In this document: one piece after another, positions 7,152 to 13,359 of the stretch | How the letters are laid out: each line of letters starts with the position of its first letter | How positions within the stretch are numbered: the first letter of the stretch is position 1 | Source: Dehalococcoidia bacterium | GTDB taxonomy: Bacteria > Chloroflexota > Dehalococcoidia > Dehalococcoidales > UBA1222 | Reading direction: 5' to 3' | DNA: 16,636 nucleotides | Assembly: GCA_009779655.1 (NCBI GenBank) | Contig: WRDV01000011.1 | Location: forward strand, 1-16,636 | Notes under the pieces: model-generated | Databases searched by the model: none | The model's input: the letters and a program-made list of their open reading frames with translations, nothing else | Told to the model about the DNA's origin: nothing | Made by a program: the position numbers and the translations under genes

Positions 7152-7577
7152 ATGTCTGAAAATAAGAGACGCGTATTGGAAATGCTGGCTTGCGGCAAAA
7201 TCAGCGTAGATGAAGCAGCTAAGTTGATAGCAGCTTTGGAAGAGCAAAACGGTAGCGAAGCGCCGGCGGCGCATAACTATGCAAGCGCTAACGTGCGCTA
7301 TCTGCGAATTGTGGTGAATTATATAAAAAACCATGACAAACCTGAGAAAGTAAACATACGCGTGCCGGTGTCTCTCATTCGTGCTGGCATGAAGTTTAGC
7401 TCTCTTATTCCGCAAGAAGCCTCAGAACATGTTGACAACGCCTTGCGCCAAAAAGGAATCAAGGTTAACCTCAGAAACTTAAAAGATGAAGATTTGGATA
7501 CTCTGCTATTGGCTCTTCGAGATTTGACAGTTGATATCGACGACGGGCGCGGCACAGTTAAAATGTGGACAGAATAG
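7152..7577 (+). CDS. SHOCT-like-domain protein (YvlB/LiaX N-terminal-like)
   Basis: The product has 141 residues. The N-terminal helical hairpin (about 6-30, RRVLEMLACGKISVDEAAKL) is the SHOCT-like domain found at the start of YvlB/LiaX-type envelope-stress proteins. The rest (about 49-141) contains YLRIVV, KVNIRVPVSLIRAGMKFSSL and an acidic segment with DEDLDTLLLAL, ending in a beta-rich tail. This resembles a conserved Bacillota/Chloroflexota family of unknown function. The ATG at 7152 is preferred over the in-frame GTG at 7143, because AAGAGGTG lies six bases upstream and would overlap a GTG start. It is the third gene of a tight operon, 12 bases after the membrane protein. An envelope-related or DNA-associated role is inferred from the domain, not shown. 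Confidence 0.78.
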   Translation: MSENKRRVLEMLACGKISVDEAAKLIAALEEQNGSEAPAAHNYASANVRYLRIVVNYIKNHDKPEKVNIRVPVSLIRAGMKFSSLIPQEASEHVDNALRQKGIKVNLRNLKDEDLDTLLLALRDLTVDIDDGRGTVKMWTE

Positions 7578-7602
7578 CGCTAGCTGCGCTTGTTGGGAAT
7601 AT

Positions 7603-7630
7603 GGCATACTAAGAATTGACTTAGTATGCC
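7603..7630. terminator. Hairpin between convergent genes, likely bidirectional terminator
   Basis: A perfect 11-bp inverted repeat, GGCATACTAAG and CTTAGTATGCC, encloses a six-base loop. It lies 25 bases after the SHOCT-gene stop and abuts the stop of the convergent small membrane gene. No T-rich tract follows on either strand, so it may be a weak or factor-assisted terminator, or an mRNA 3' end stabiliser. Confidence 0.55.
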
Positions 7631-7631
7631 G

Positions 7632-7817
7632 TTACCTTATGATTGCTCTTACAAAACCCAACACAGTTGCGACAATGGATAAGGCGATGCTTAGAATGCG
7701 TAAAGCCTCGTTATGAGTTGCGATAGCTATAATAAAGAGGATTACTGACATAACCAGTAAAGCTGCTCCTACAACCCATGCCGCTGAGACAATGGCATGC
7801 TTTGGATTGTTTCCCAT
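7632..7817 (-). CDS. Small two-pass membrane protein, unknown function
   Basis: The product has 61 residues, MGNNPKHAIVSAAW and onward. It has two hydrophobic segments at about 9-33 and 40-58, joined by ATHNEALR and ending with a basic FVRAIIR. The ATG at 7817 is preferred to one six codons upstream because AGAGG lies nine bases before it and would lie inside the longer frame. It appears to be a single-gene unit: the upstream side holds a 12-bp palindrome TTGTTGCAACAA (7858-7869) and the downstream side a hairpin. No family recognised. Confidence 0.65.
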   Translation of the reverse strand: MGNNPKHAIVSAAWVVGAALLVMSVILFIIAIATHNEALRILSIALSIVATVLGFVRAIIR

Positions 7818-7946
7818 AATTAAAAACCTCTGCATCTAGCTTATGCTATTTTTGTATTTGTTGCAACAACAGCTAGCGCTTATTGCTTGTAACGGTCAGT
7901 TTACTTATTGGTTTCTGCACAATGTTTTCGTGAAAATCCTACAGGC

Positions 7947-7989
7947 CCCATTCAGAATGGGTTAATACCCCGCAGTTTTGCTGCGGGGT
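7947..7989 (-). terminator. Tandem hairpins after cutA
   Basis: ACCCCGCAG (7967-7975) and CTGCGGGGT (7981-7989) form a perfect nine-base GC-rich stem with a five-base loop, 16 bases after the cutA stop on the - strand. A second dyad, CCCATTCAGAATGGG (7947-7961), follows. The T-tract is weak (ATTAA). The position fits termination of the nadA-cutA transcript. Confidence 0.65.
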
Positions 7990-8005
7990 GATTCATTGCC
8001 ATGCA

Positions 8006-8335
8006 TTAACTTCCGGTTTCGTTTTCCAGCCAGCTTAAGTATTCATTGCTACCGCCAAGCAATGGGGTGGCGATAATCTCCGGCAGTTGATATGAATGGT
8101 GTGCCTTAATTATTTTTATTAAATCATCAAGTAATGCGCGGCGCGTTTTAACAAGCATCAAACTCTCTGTTCCGCTCTCAATTTTACTATGCCAGTGGTA
8201 GATAGTGCTTACCATTGGCACGATATTGACGCAGGCAGCTTTTCTTTGCCTAAGCAGTAGCTCAGCCAGTTGTTGCGCCTCAACCTCGTCTTTGGCGGTG
8301 ATTTGAACCAGTACAAACTCAGTTGCGTCCGGCAT
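8006..8335 (-). CDS. cutA: CutA1-like divalent-cation tolerance protein
   Basis: The product has 109 residues, full length for CutA1, a trimeric ferredoxin-like small protein linked genetically to copper and other divalent metal tolerance; its exact role is unsettled. Family motifs are present: KAACVNIVP near 32-40, IYHWHSKIES near 45-54, HHSYQLPEIIATPL near 79-92 and NEYLSWLENET near the end. The ATG begins one base after the nadA stop, with AGGATA inside the nadA end as ribosome binding site, so it is translated with nadA. Hairpins follow. Confidence 0.92.
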   Translation of the reverse strand: MPDATEFVLVQITAKDEVEAQQLAELLLRQRKAACVNIVPMVSTIYHWHSKIESGTESLMLVKTRRALLDDLIKIIKAHHSYQLPEIIATPLLGGSNEYLSWLENETGS

Positions 8336-8336
8336 A

Positions 8337-9248
8337 TTATCCTACCTGTAGCATGCGTCTCACAGCGGTATAGGCACGGCTGCGGATATCCTCAGGTACT
8401 GTTACAAGCGGTTGCATGTCCTCAAGGCATTGCAGTACTTTGTCTAGAGTAGTGAGCTTCATATTAGGGCATACAATATGCGGCGTTACCGGTATAAATT
8501 CTTTGCCAGGGGCTTCTTTTTGCAGGCGGTGTATGATGCCGATTTCAGTTCCCACGATAAATTGACGCGCATCGGACTGCTTGGCATAGCGCAACATTCC
8601 GCTGGTTGACGGAACCGTATCGGCTAACGCGCTTATCTCCTCGGGACATTCTGGGTGTACCATTACCTTGGCTTCGGGGTAGCGCGCTTTTAGCTCAATG
8701 ATATGCTGCGGCTGGATACGCGAATGAGTAGGGCAAAACCCTGGCCACATGTGCAATTTTTTACTTGTCTGAGACGATACCCATTGTCCCAAATACTTGT
8801 CCGGCACGAACAGTATTTCATGTTGTGTTAGACTTTGTACTACTTTGACGGCGTTTGCTGAGGTACAGCATATATCGCTCTCGGCTTTCACGGCGGCCGA
8901 TGAATTGACATAACATACTACCGGGGTTTGGGGCAGTTCTTGTTTTTTGGCTCGCAGTTCTTCTGCGCTAATCATGTCCGCCATTGGGCACCCGGCATGA
9001 GAATCCGGCAGTAGCACGGACTTCTGAGGGGAAAGAATGTAAGCAGTTTCTGCCATAAAATGAACGCCGCAGAAGACGATAACGTCTGCTTGGTTGCAAG
9101 CTGCCTGCTGGGATAACTCAAGCGAATCGCCTACAAAATCAGCAATATCCTGAATTACGTCCGGTTGGTAATTATGCGCCAAAATAATGGCTCTGCGGTC
9201 TTGCTTCAGGCTGTTAATGCGCTGTATGACATTTAATGTGCTGTTCAT
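8337..9248 (-). CDS. nadA: Quinolinate synthase
   Basis: NadA condenses iminoaspartate with dihydroxyacetone phosphate to quinolinate, the first ring of de novo NAD synthesis, using a [4Fe-4S] cluster in the cytoplasm. The product has 303 residues, the normal length. The three cluster cysteines are visible: C87 (HAGCPMAD), C172 (GFCPTH) and C260 (HIVCPNMK). Other family signatures are AIILAHNYQPDVIQDIADFVGDS at about 20-42 (shown by its ends AHNYQ and GDSLELS), CGVHFMAETA (60-69), YVNSSAAVKA (113-122), HPECP (198-202) and GTEIGI (233-238). The gene is 80 bases after the Cys-rich protein gene and directly before cutA. The usual partners nadB and nadC are not next to it. The ribosome binding site is weak (ACGGAT), suggesting coupling or low expression. 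Confidence 0.96.
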   Translation of the reverse strand: MNSTLNVIQRINSLKQDRRAIILAHNYQPDVIQDIADFVGDSLELSQQAACNQADVIVFCGVHFMAETAYILSPQKSVLLPDSHAGCPMADMISAEELRAKKQELPQTPVVCYVNSSAAVKAESDICCTSANAVKVVQSLTQHEILFVPDKYLGQWVSSQTSKKLHMWPGFCPTHSRIQPQHIIELKARYPEAKVMVHPECPEEISALADTVPSTSGMLRYAKQSDARQFIVGTEIGIIHRLQKEAPGKEFIPVTPHIVCPNMKLTTLDKVLQCLEDMQPLVTVPEDIRSRAYTAVRRMLQVG

Positions 9249-9328
9249 ATCCGTTTATTAGGCGATGCCTACTCGTGTATTTGGCACAGGTCTCAGTGTC
9301 TTCAAGAAGATCCTATGTTTTGGCAGGG

Positions 9329-9568
9329 TTATAAGTTACAGGAGCTGTCGTTCAGTGAATGCAGAAAAATATCGGGAATAACCGGAACTTGTGTTTGTGC
9401 CCATTGCTGCAGACAACTCATTGAGCAGAAACTGCAACGATCAAAAGAATCTTTGCTGCGCAATCGGGATACTATCGCCCAACCGCTTAGAGCATCCCCC
9501 AGAGCCTGACCCGGAGCTATCTCAACTTGCCTGCCGCAAGTGTGGCAGGAGCGCCATGAATCGGACAT
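9329..9568 (-). CDS. Small Cys-rich zinc-finger-like protein
   Basis: The product has 79 residues with a C-x2-C pair (C8, C11 in CHTCGRQ) and a later C-x2-C-x3-C-L-x-x-W group (C45, C48, C52 in CSFCSMSCLQQW), with GWAIVSRL between. This is the layout of a small treble-clef or MYM-like zinc knuckle seen in short bacterial and phage proteins. The tail (60-79) is hydrophobic and polar without other motifs. The start is supported by GAGAGAGGA about nine bases upstream. A consensus-like promoter precedes it and nadA follows, so it probably opens a nadA-cutA transcript. Zinc binding is inferred; function unknown. Overlapping + strand frames in the same DNA have no ribosome binding site or recognisable domain. 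Confidence 0.72.
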   Translation of the reverse strand: MSDSWRSCHTCGRQVEIAPGQALGDALSGWAIVSRLRSKDSFDRCSFCSMSCLQQWAQTQVPVIPDIFLHSLNDSSCNL

Positions 9569-9604
9569 GTAGGTATTCCTCTCTCGGAGATATTGACCAT
9601 CACT

Positions 9605-9633
9605 ATGTTAGCGCTAAACTAGCTTTCTGTCAA
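9605..9633 (-). promoter_or_regulatory. Promoter for the zinc-finger gene-nadA-cutA unit
   Basis: On the - strand a perfect TTGACA (9628-9633) is followed after 17 bases by TAACAT (9605-9610). The start codon at 9568 lies about 37 bases further on, giving a leader of roughly 30 bases. It lies in the 161-base gap after tatA. Confidence 0.65.
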
Positions 9634-9729
9634 TTTTGTGTAGGGTTTTACAGGCATGTTGTCCAACTGTTTCATAAGCGCGTGTGGAATAAATGGACGC
9701 AGCATATATCATAACATGATGCCGTGAAG

Positions 9730-9936
9730 TTAGTTTTTAGGAGATTTTCTGACGGATTTGGGGCGCGGAGTAGCCTCTTCTTCTTCATTATTGCTGTCAC
9801 CTGTCCTGCCGGTTTTGAAAGCTTTCATGGTTTTGCCAAGAGCGGAGCCGACCTGCGGCAGCTTGCCTAGACCGAAAAACAAAAATGCTATCGCAAAAAT
9901 AAGAACAAGTTCCATTGGACTTAGACTAAATGGCAT
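9730..9936 (-). CDS. tatA: Sec-independent protein translocase TatA/TatE-type subunit
   Basis: The product has 68 residues with the full TatA architecture: a short N-terminus, one transmembrane helix (about 8-22, MELVLIFAIAFLFFG), the FG hinge with GLGKLP (22-27), an amphipathic helix (about 28-41, VGSALGKTMKAFK) and a charged disordered tail. TatA forms the pore of the twin-arginine exporter for folded proteins. TTGGAGG lies four bases upstream of the ATG. The gene has its own strong promoter. TatC is not in the window, so it must be elsewhere. It could serve as a TatE-like paralogue. Confidence 0.92.
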   Translation of the reverse strand: MPFSLSPMELVLIFAIAFLFFGLGKLPQVGSALGKTMKAFKTGRTGDSNNEEEEATPRPKSVRKSPKN

Positions 9937-10013
9937 ACAGCCTCCAAGGTCGAATATTTAGCTTGTCAGTACGCAAAATACTAAGGTGCTAACTGTAAAC
10001 AGCGTATATTTTG

Positions 10014-10042
10014 ATGATAAAGGACTTATTAGTTATTGTCAA
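10014..10042 (-). promoter_or_regulatory. Promoter of tatA
   Basis: On the - strand a perfect TTGACA (10037-10042) and TATCAT (10014-10019) are separated by exactly 17 bases. The leader to the tatA ATG is about 70 bases. Its -35 overlaps, on the other strand, a TTGTCA that may belong to the ispH promoter. Confidence 0.75.
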
Positions 10043-10067
10043 CCATATGTGCTGCGGCGGATATAAT
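10036..10067 (+). promoter_or_regulatory. Candidate promoter of ispH-trpS
   Basis: A perfect TATAAT (10062-10067) lies downstream of TTGTCA (10036-10041). The 20-base spacing is longer than optimal, so an activator or a different -35 may be involved. Transcription from here would give a leader of about 125 bases that contains the short reading frame at 10151-10189. No other convincing pair was seen before 10201. Confidence 0.35.
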
Positions 10068-10150
10068 ATTGCCGGCTCTGTTTGTTGGGGTGTGTGGGCG
10101 TATAGTATTCTGTGTTATGACGATATATACTTTTACAACAAGGTGATTTC

Positions 10151-10189
10151 GTGGTAAATTGGGCGCATGAGCTGTTTTATATTGTATAA
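10151..10189 (+). CDS. Possible 12-residue leader peptide before ispH
   Basis: AAGGTG (10140-10145) precedes a GTG at 10151 by five bases. The frame encodes MVNWAHELFYIV and stops with TAA at 10187-10189, overlapping the AAGGTG (10188-10193) that serves the ispH GTG. Ribosomes finishing it would thus sit on the ispH ribosome binding site, which suggests coupling. It could also be coincidence. Similar SD and GTG usage in both frames is noteworthy. Confidence 0.3.
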   Translation: MVNWAHELFYIV

Positions 10190-10200
10190 GGTGCCGCATA

Positions 10201-11055
10201 GTGTCTGAAATTCGGCGTGCGGCTCACATCGGTTTTTGTATGGGCGTGCGCCGTGCGGTAGATACAGTTATCCGCGTATCGCAGCAGCATAGTGGCGTAG
10301 AGACTCTGGGAGCGTTAGTGCATAACCAGCAAGTGTTGGGTAAGCTTGCCGGTTATGGAGTGCGTATCATTGACAATACTAGTGATATACATGGGGATAC
10401 AGTGGTCATCAGCGCTCATGGGGTAGGTCCGCAAGTGACAGCAGAGCTTGAAGCGCGAGGCGTAAGCGTTATTGATACCACATGTGCTTTTGTTAGGCGT
10501 GCCCAAGTTGCAGCGCGCCGTTTGGCTGATGCAGATTTTTTCACAATCGTATACGGAGACGGAGGGCATCCTGAAGTCAAAGGTATATTAGGTTGGGCTG
10601 ACGGAAAGGGTATTGCGACTCTAGACGTTGCAACGCTGCGAAATATGCCTAATTTGCCGCGCAAATTAGGCATATTGTCACAGACAACACAAATCCCGGA
10701 AGCATTTGCCGTTTTTGTCAAAGAAGTGGTGGACATCGCTTTAGTGAAAGATGCTGAGCTTCATATTATTGACACGTTGTGCCATGACATTCGGCGCCGC
10801 CAGAGCGACACGCTTAAAATGGCTGAGGGTTCTGATATAGTATTTATTATCGGCGGGCGCAATAGCGCCAATACTAAACATCTGTTTGAGTTATGCGCCA
10901 CTGTGGCTGAAACTCATCAAATAGAAACGGCTGCCGATATTGAACCCGGCTGGCTATGCGGCAAGAAGAGGATTGGCGTGACAGCAGGCGCTTCTACGGA
11001 CGATGCCACAATTGATGAGGTAATGTTACGCTTGCACGCTCTGACAGACAGCTAA
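10201..11055 (+). CDS. ispH: 4-hydroxy-3-methylbut-2-enyl diphosphate reductase
   Basis: IspH (LytB) makes IPP and DMAPP in the last step of the MEP isoprenoid pathway with a [4Fe-4S] cluster. The product has 284 residues, full length for the single-domain form without an S1 fusion. Cluster cysteines are C13 (GFCMGVRRAV), C95 (DTTC) and C194 (DTLCHDIRRRQ). Substrate and catalytic motifs are LVHN (H41), SAHG (H73), GHPEVKG (H123, E125), SQTT (160-163) and GRNSANT (219-225). The usual C-terminal ASTP is ASTD here (264-267). Start is GTG at 10201 with AAGGTG seven bases upstream. trpS follows after 67 bases, probably in the same transcript. A perfect 16-bp inverted repeat lies inside the gene at 10642-10676. 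Confidence 0.96.
   Translation: MSEIRRAAHIGFCMGVRRAVDTVIRVSQQHSGVETLGALVHNQQVLGKLAGYGVRIIDNTSDIHGDTVVISAHGVGPQVTAELEARGVSVIDTTCAFVRRAQVAARRLADADFFTIVYGDGGHPEVKGILGWADGKGIATLDVATLRNMPNLPRKLGILSQTTQIPEAFAVFVKEVVDIALVKDAELHIIDTLCHDIRRRQSDTLKMAEGSDIVFIIGGRNSANTKHLFELCATVAETHQIETAADIEPGWLCGKKRIGVTAGASTDDATIDEVMLRLHALTDS
10642..10676. repeat. Perfect 16-bp inverted repeat inside ispH
   Basis: The arm AATATGCCTAATTTGC (10642-10657) and its exact reverse complement (10661-10676) enclose only CGC. The DNA or mRNA could fold into a 16-pair hairpin with a minimal loop. It encodes NMPNLPRKLGIL of IspH in frame and does not look like an insertion in the protein. There is no T-tract after it. Confidence 0.9.
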
Positions 11056-11122
11056 TATGCTGTCGTGTATGTATTGCTAATATTTGATTGCTTATGTTAA
11101 ACTTCGCCGCTTAAGGAGCATT

Positions 11123-12097
11123 ATGAAGAAACGCGGTTTTTCAGGTGTCCGGCCTACAGGACGATTACATATCGGTAATTATCTAGGGGCAGGGAAGAAC
11201 TATGTTGCCATGCAGGATGAGTATGATTGCGTCTACTGCATTGTGGATTTACATGCACTTACTACTCTAGCGGATACCGACAAGCTACAGAGTAACATAT
11301 ACGAGGCGTTTCTTGACCTGCTGGCCGCCGGGATTGACCCACAGAAGGCGGTTATTTTTGTACAGTCTCATGTTCCTGAAATCAATGAGTTGTTTACTCT
11401 GCTAAGCATGGCAACACCGCTGTCTTGGTTGTTGAGAGTACCCACATTCAAAGAGAAGGCGCGTATGCACCCGCAGAATGTGAACTATGGTTTGGTAGGC
11501 TATCCCGTGCTGATGGCAGCGGATATTGTGTTGTATAAAGGCGAAGTGGTGCCGGTTGGCGAGGATCAATTGCCTCATCTTGAGCTTGCGCGTGAGATTG
11601 TACGGCGCTTCAACGAACATTTCGGCGAAACTTTTCGCGAACCACAGGCCAAGTTGACTAATTTCCCTATGGTGGTTGGGCTTGATGGCAAGGACAAGAT
11701 GAGCAAAAGTTTAGGGAATCATATTGAACTTGCGGCAACAGCCGAGGAAACGACCAAAAGGGTTATGTCGGCAGTAACTGATCCGACCCGCAAGTTACGT
11801 TCTGACCCGGGGCACCCTAAGGCGTGCAATGTTTTCAAGCTGCGCGAGCATTTTGATCCGGAGTGTATAACGCAATTAGAAGAAGATTGTCGCATGGCTA
11901 GAATAGGCTGCGTGGACTGCAAGCGTGCTTTGGCAGAAGCCATCAATTGTGACTTGGCGCCTCTACGCGCTCGCCGAATTTCACTTGCGGCTAATCCGGA
12001 GTATGTACGTCAGGTGATGCTTGATGGCGCTATGAAAGCGCAAGTCATTGCCAGACAAACGCTGGACGAGGTCAAGAGTAAAATGGGGCTCATTTAG
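11123..12097 (+). CDS. trpS: Tryptophanyl-tRNA synthetase
   Basis: This class I aminoacyl-tRNA synthetase charges tRNA-Trp. The product has 324 residues, typical of bacterial TrpS. The ATP-binding signatures are RPTGRLHIGN (10-19, HIGH-type) and KMSKS (192-196). The tryptophan-pocket segment is GYPVLMAADIVLYKG (126-140), followed by VPVGEDQLPHLELAREI (143-159). The C-terminal helices (about 205-324) are complete. The ATG at 11123 has AAGGAG four bases upstream and starts exactly at the family beginning; a longer in-frame form from 11084 is not supported. The upstream gap of 67 bases is too short for a T-box leader. It is convergent with the aminotransferase gene, and no strong terminator is visible in the 59 bases between them. 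Confidence 0.97.
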   Translation: MKKRGFSGVRPTGRLHIGNYLGAGKNYVAMQDEYDCVYCIVDLHALTTLADTDKLQSNIYEAFLDLLAAGIDPQKAVIFVQSHVPEINELFTLLSMATPLSWLLRVPTFKEKARMHPQNVNYGLVGYPVLMAADIVLYKGEVVPVGEDQLPHLELAREIVRRFNEHFGETFREPQAKLTNFPMVVGLDGKDKMSKSLGNHIELAATAEETTKRVMSAVTDPTRKLRSDPGHPKACNVFKLREHFDPECITQLEEDCRMARIGCVDCKRALAEAINCDLAPLRARRISLAANPEYVRQVMLDGAMKAQVIARQTLDEVKSKMGLI

Positions 12098-12156
12098 TAG
12101 AAGACTATGGGGAGAGAACTCTATCTGTGTTTATCCCAATTTTGAGAGTTTTATAC

Positions 12157-13347
12157 TCAAGTATGTTTACTGACGAAGCGCTTGATGCGCACTAATGATT
12201 CTTCCAGCTCAGATATTGAGGTTGCATAGCAACATCGTACGTAACCCTCGCCGCATTCACCGAATGCAGTTCCCGGTACCACAGCAACCTTCTCTTCCGA
12301 CAGCAGCTTCTCGGCAAATATTTCGGAGCTCATACCGGTTGTGCTGATGTTGGGGAAAGCGTAAAAAGCGCCCTTTGGCTCAAAGCATGAGAAACCAATT
12401 TGGCGCAGTCCGCTGACAAACATTTGGCGGCGGTGATTGTAGTTAGCTACCATTTCCTCCACATTGTTGTCACCTGTGCGCAATGCTTCTAATGCGGCTG
12501 CCTGTGCCATTGTGGGAGCGCACATAATAGTGTATTGATGGATTTTGGTCATGGCGGCGATTATTTCGCGCGGTCCGGCGGCATAACCGATACGCCATCC
12601 GGTCATAGCGTAGGCTTTAGAGAAACCGCCCATTAGTATGGTGCGCTCCTGCATACCGGGGAGTGAGGCGAAACAAGTATGCTCTATGCCATAGACTAAA
12701 CGAGCATAAATCTCATCAGATATTACAAGCAGATTATGGCGTCGCGCCACATCGGCGATTTGCAGCATTTTTTCGCGAGGCAATACTGCACCTGTGGGAT
12801 TTGCCGGATATCCGCTGAGGATGGCTTTGCTGCGCGGAGTGATGGCGGCTTCAATATCGGAGGGAGATATTTCAAACAGATTCTTTTCAGTGGTGGGTAC
12901 AATCACGGGCTCGCCGGATGAAAGCTGCACGGAAGCGGGATAAGCAACGTAACATGGGGCACCCATAATAACTTGATCTCCCGGGTTAATAGTGGCACGC
13001 ATAGCAAGATCAAGAGCCTCGCTTACTCCAACGGTAATGAGCAGCTCATTGTTTGGGTCGTAATGCAGTCCGTAACACCGCTCTAAATGGCGTGACAGTT
13101 CCTTGCGTAATTCCGGCATGCCCAAATTTGAGGTGTACATCGTCCGGCCGCGCTCAAGAGAGTAGATGGCTGCTTCGCGAATGCTCCAAGGGGTTGTGTA
13201 ATCCGGCTCGCCTACTCCTAGTGAGATAACGTCGTCCATAGAGGCCAGCAGGTCGAAAAATTTGCGGATGCCTGAGGGCGCGATACTGTTAACTCGCTGT
13301 GATAGAGCAGTACTTCCAACTGTATTAACGGGCCTTATGGTTGTCAT
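12157..13347 (-). CDS. Class I/II PLP-dependent aminotransferase
   Basis: A fold-type I aminotransferase of the AspC/AlaT/PatA-like group, 396 residues, full length. It has N183 in PANPTG (181-186), D211 with Y214 in SDEIYARL, the PLP lysine K244 in GGFSKAYAMTGWRIGY and the substrate carboxylate arginine R371 (YVRCCYA). The N-terminal part shows ISLGVGEPDYTTP (41-53) and the dimer-contact Y71. It transfers amino groups between an amino acid and a 2-oxo acid in the cytoplasm; the preferred substrate (alanine, aspartate or aromatic) cannot be read from sequence. AGGA lies before the ATG. It begins 12 bases after the Lrp-type gene, so the regulator and enzyme form one operon. Confidence 0.94.
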   Translation of the reverse strand: MTTIRPVNTVGSTALSQRVNSIAPSGIRKFFDLLASMDDVISLGVGEPDYTTPWSIREAAIYSLERGRTMYTSNLGMPELRKELSRHLERCYGLHYDPNNELLITVGVSEALDLAMRATINPGDQVIMGAPCYVAYPASVQLSSGEPVIVPTTEKNLFEISPSDIEAAITPRSKAILSGYPANPTGAVLPREKMLQIADVARRHNLLVISDEIYARLVYGIEHTCFASLPGMQERTILMGGFSKAYAMTGWRIGYAAGPREIIAAMTKIHQYTIMCAPTMAQAAALEALRTGDNNVEEMVANYNHRRQMFVSGLRQIGFSCFEPKGAFYAFPNISTTGMSSEIFAEKLLSEEKVAVVPGTAFGECGEGYVRCCYATSISELEESLVRIKRFVSKHT

Positions 13348-13359
13348 TACAATATCCTG

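Noticed and set aside
7576..7880. 11-bp inverted repeat (AGCGCTAGCTG and its complement at 7870-7880) flanking the 61-residue membrane protein gene, like a small mobile element
   Set aside because: About one such pair within 300 bases is expected by chance in a window of this size, the left copy overlaps a gene end, and no target duplication or transposase was seen.
9391..9714. + strand open frame of 107 codons
   Set aside because: It lies opposite the Cys-rich protein gene and the promoter before it, has no ribosome binding site, and its cysteines show no domain pattern.
11047..11064. Six-pair hairpin GACAGC/GCTGTC at the ispH stop as a terminator
   Set aside because: Short stem, no T-tract and trpS follows closely, so read-through is more likely.
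11056..11122. T-box or attenuator before trpS
   Set aside because: Only 67 bases separate ispH and trpS and no T-box sequence or stem was seen.
12098..12156. Terminator between trpS and the aminotransferase gene
   Set aside because: Only four- to five-base imperfect stems are present; none is convincing.
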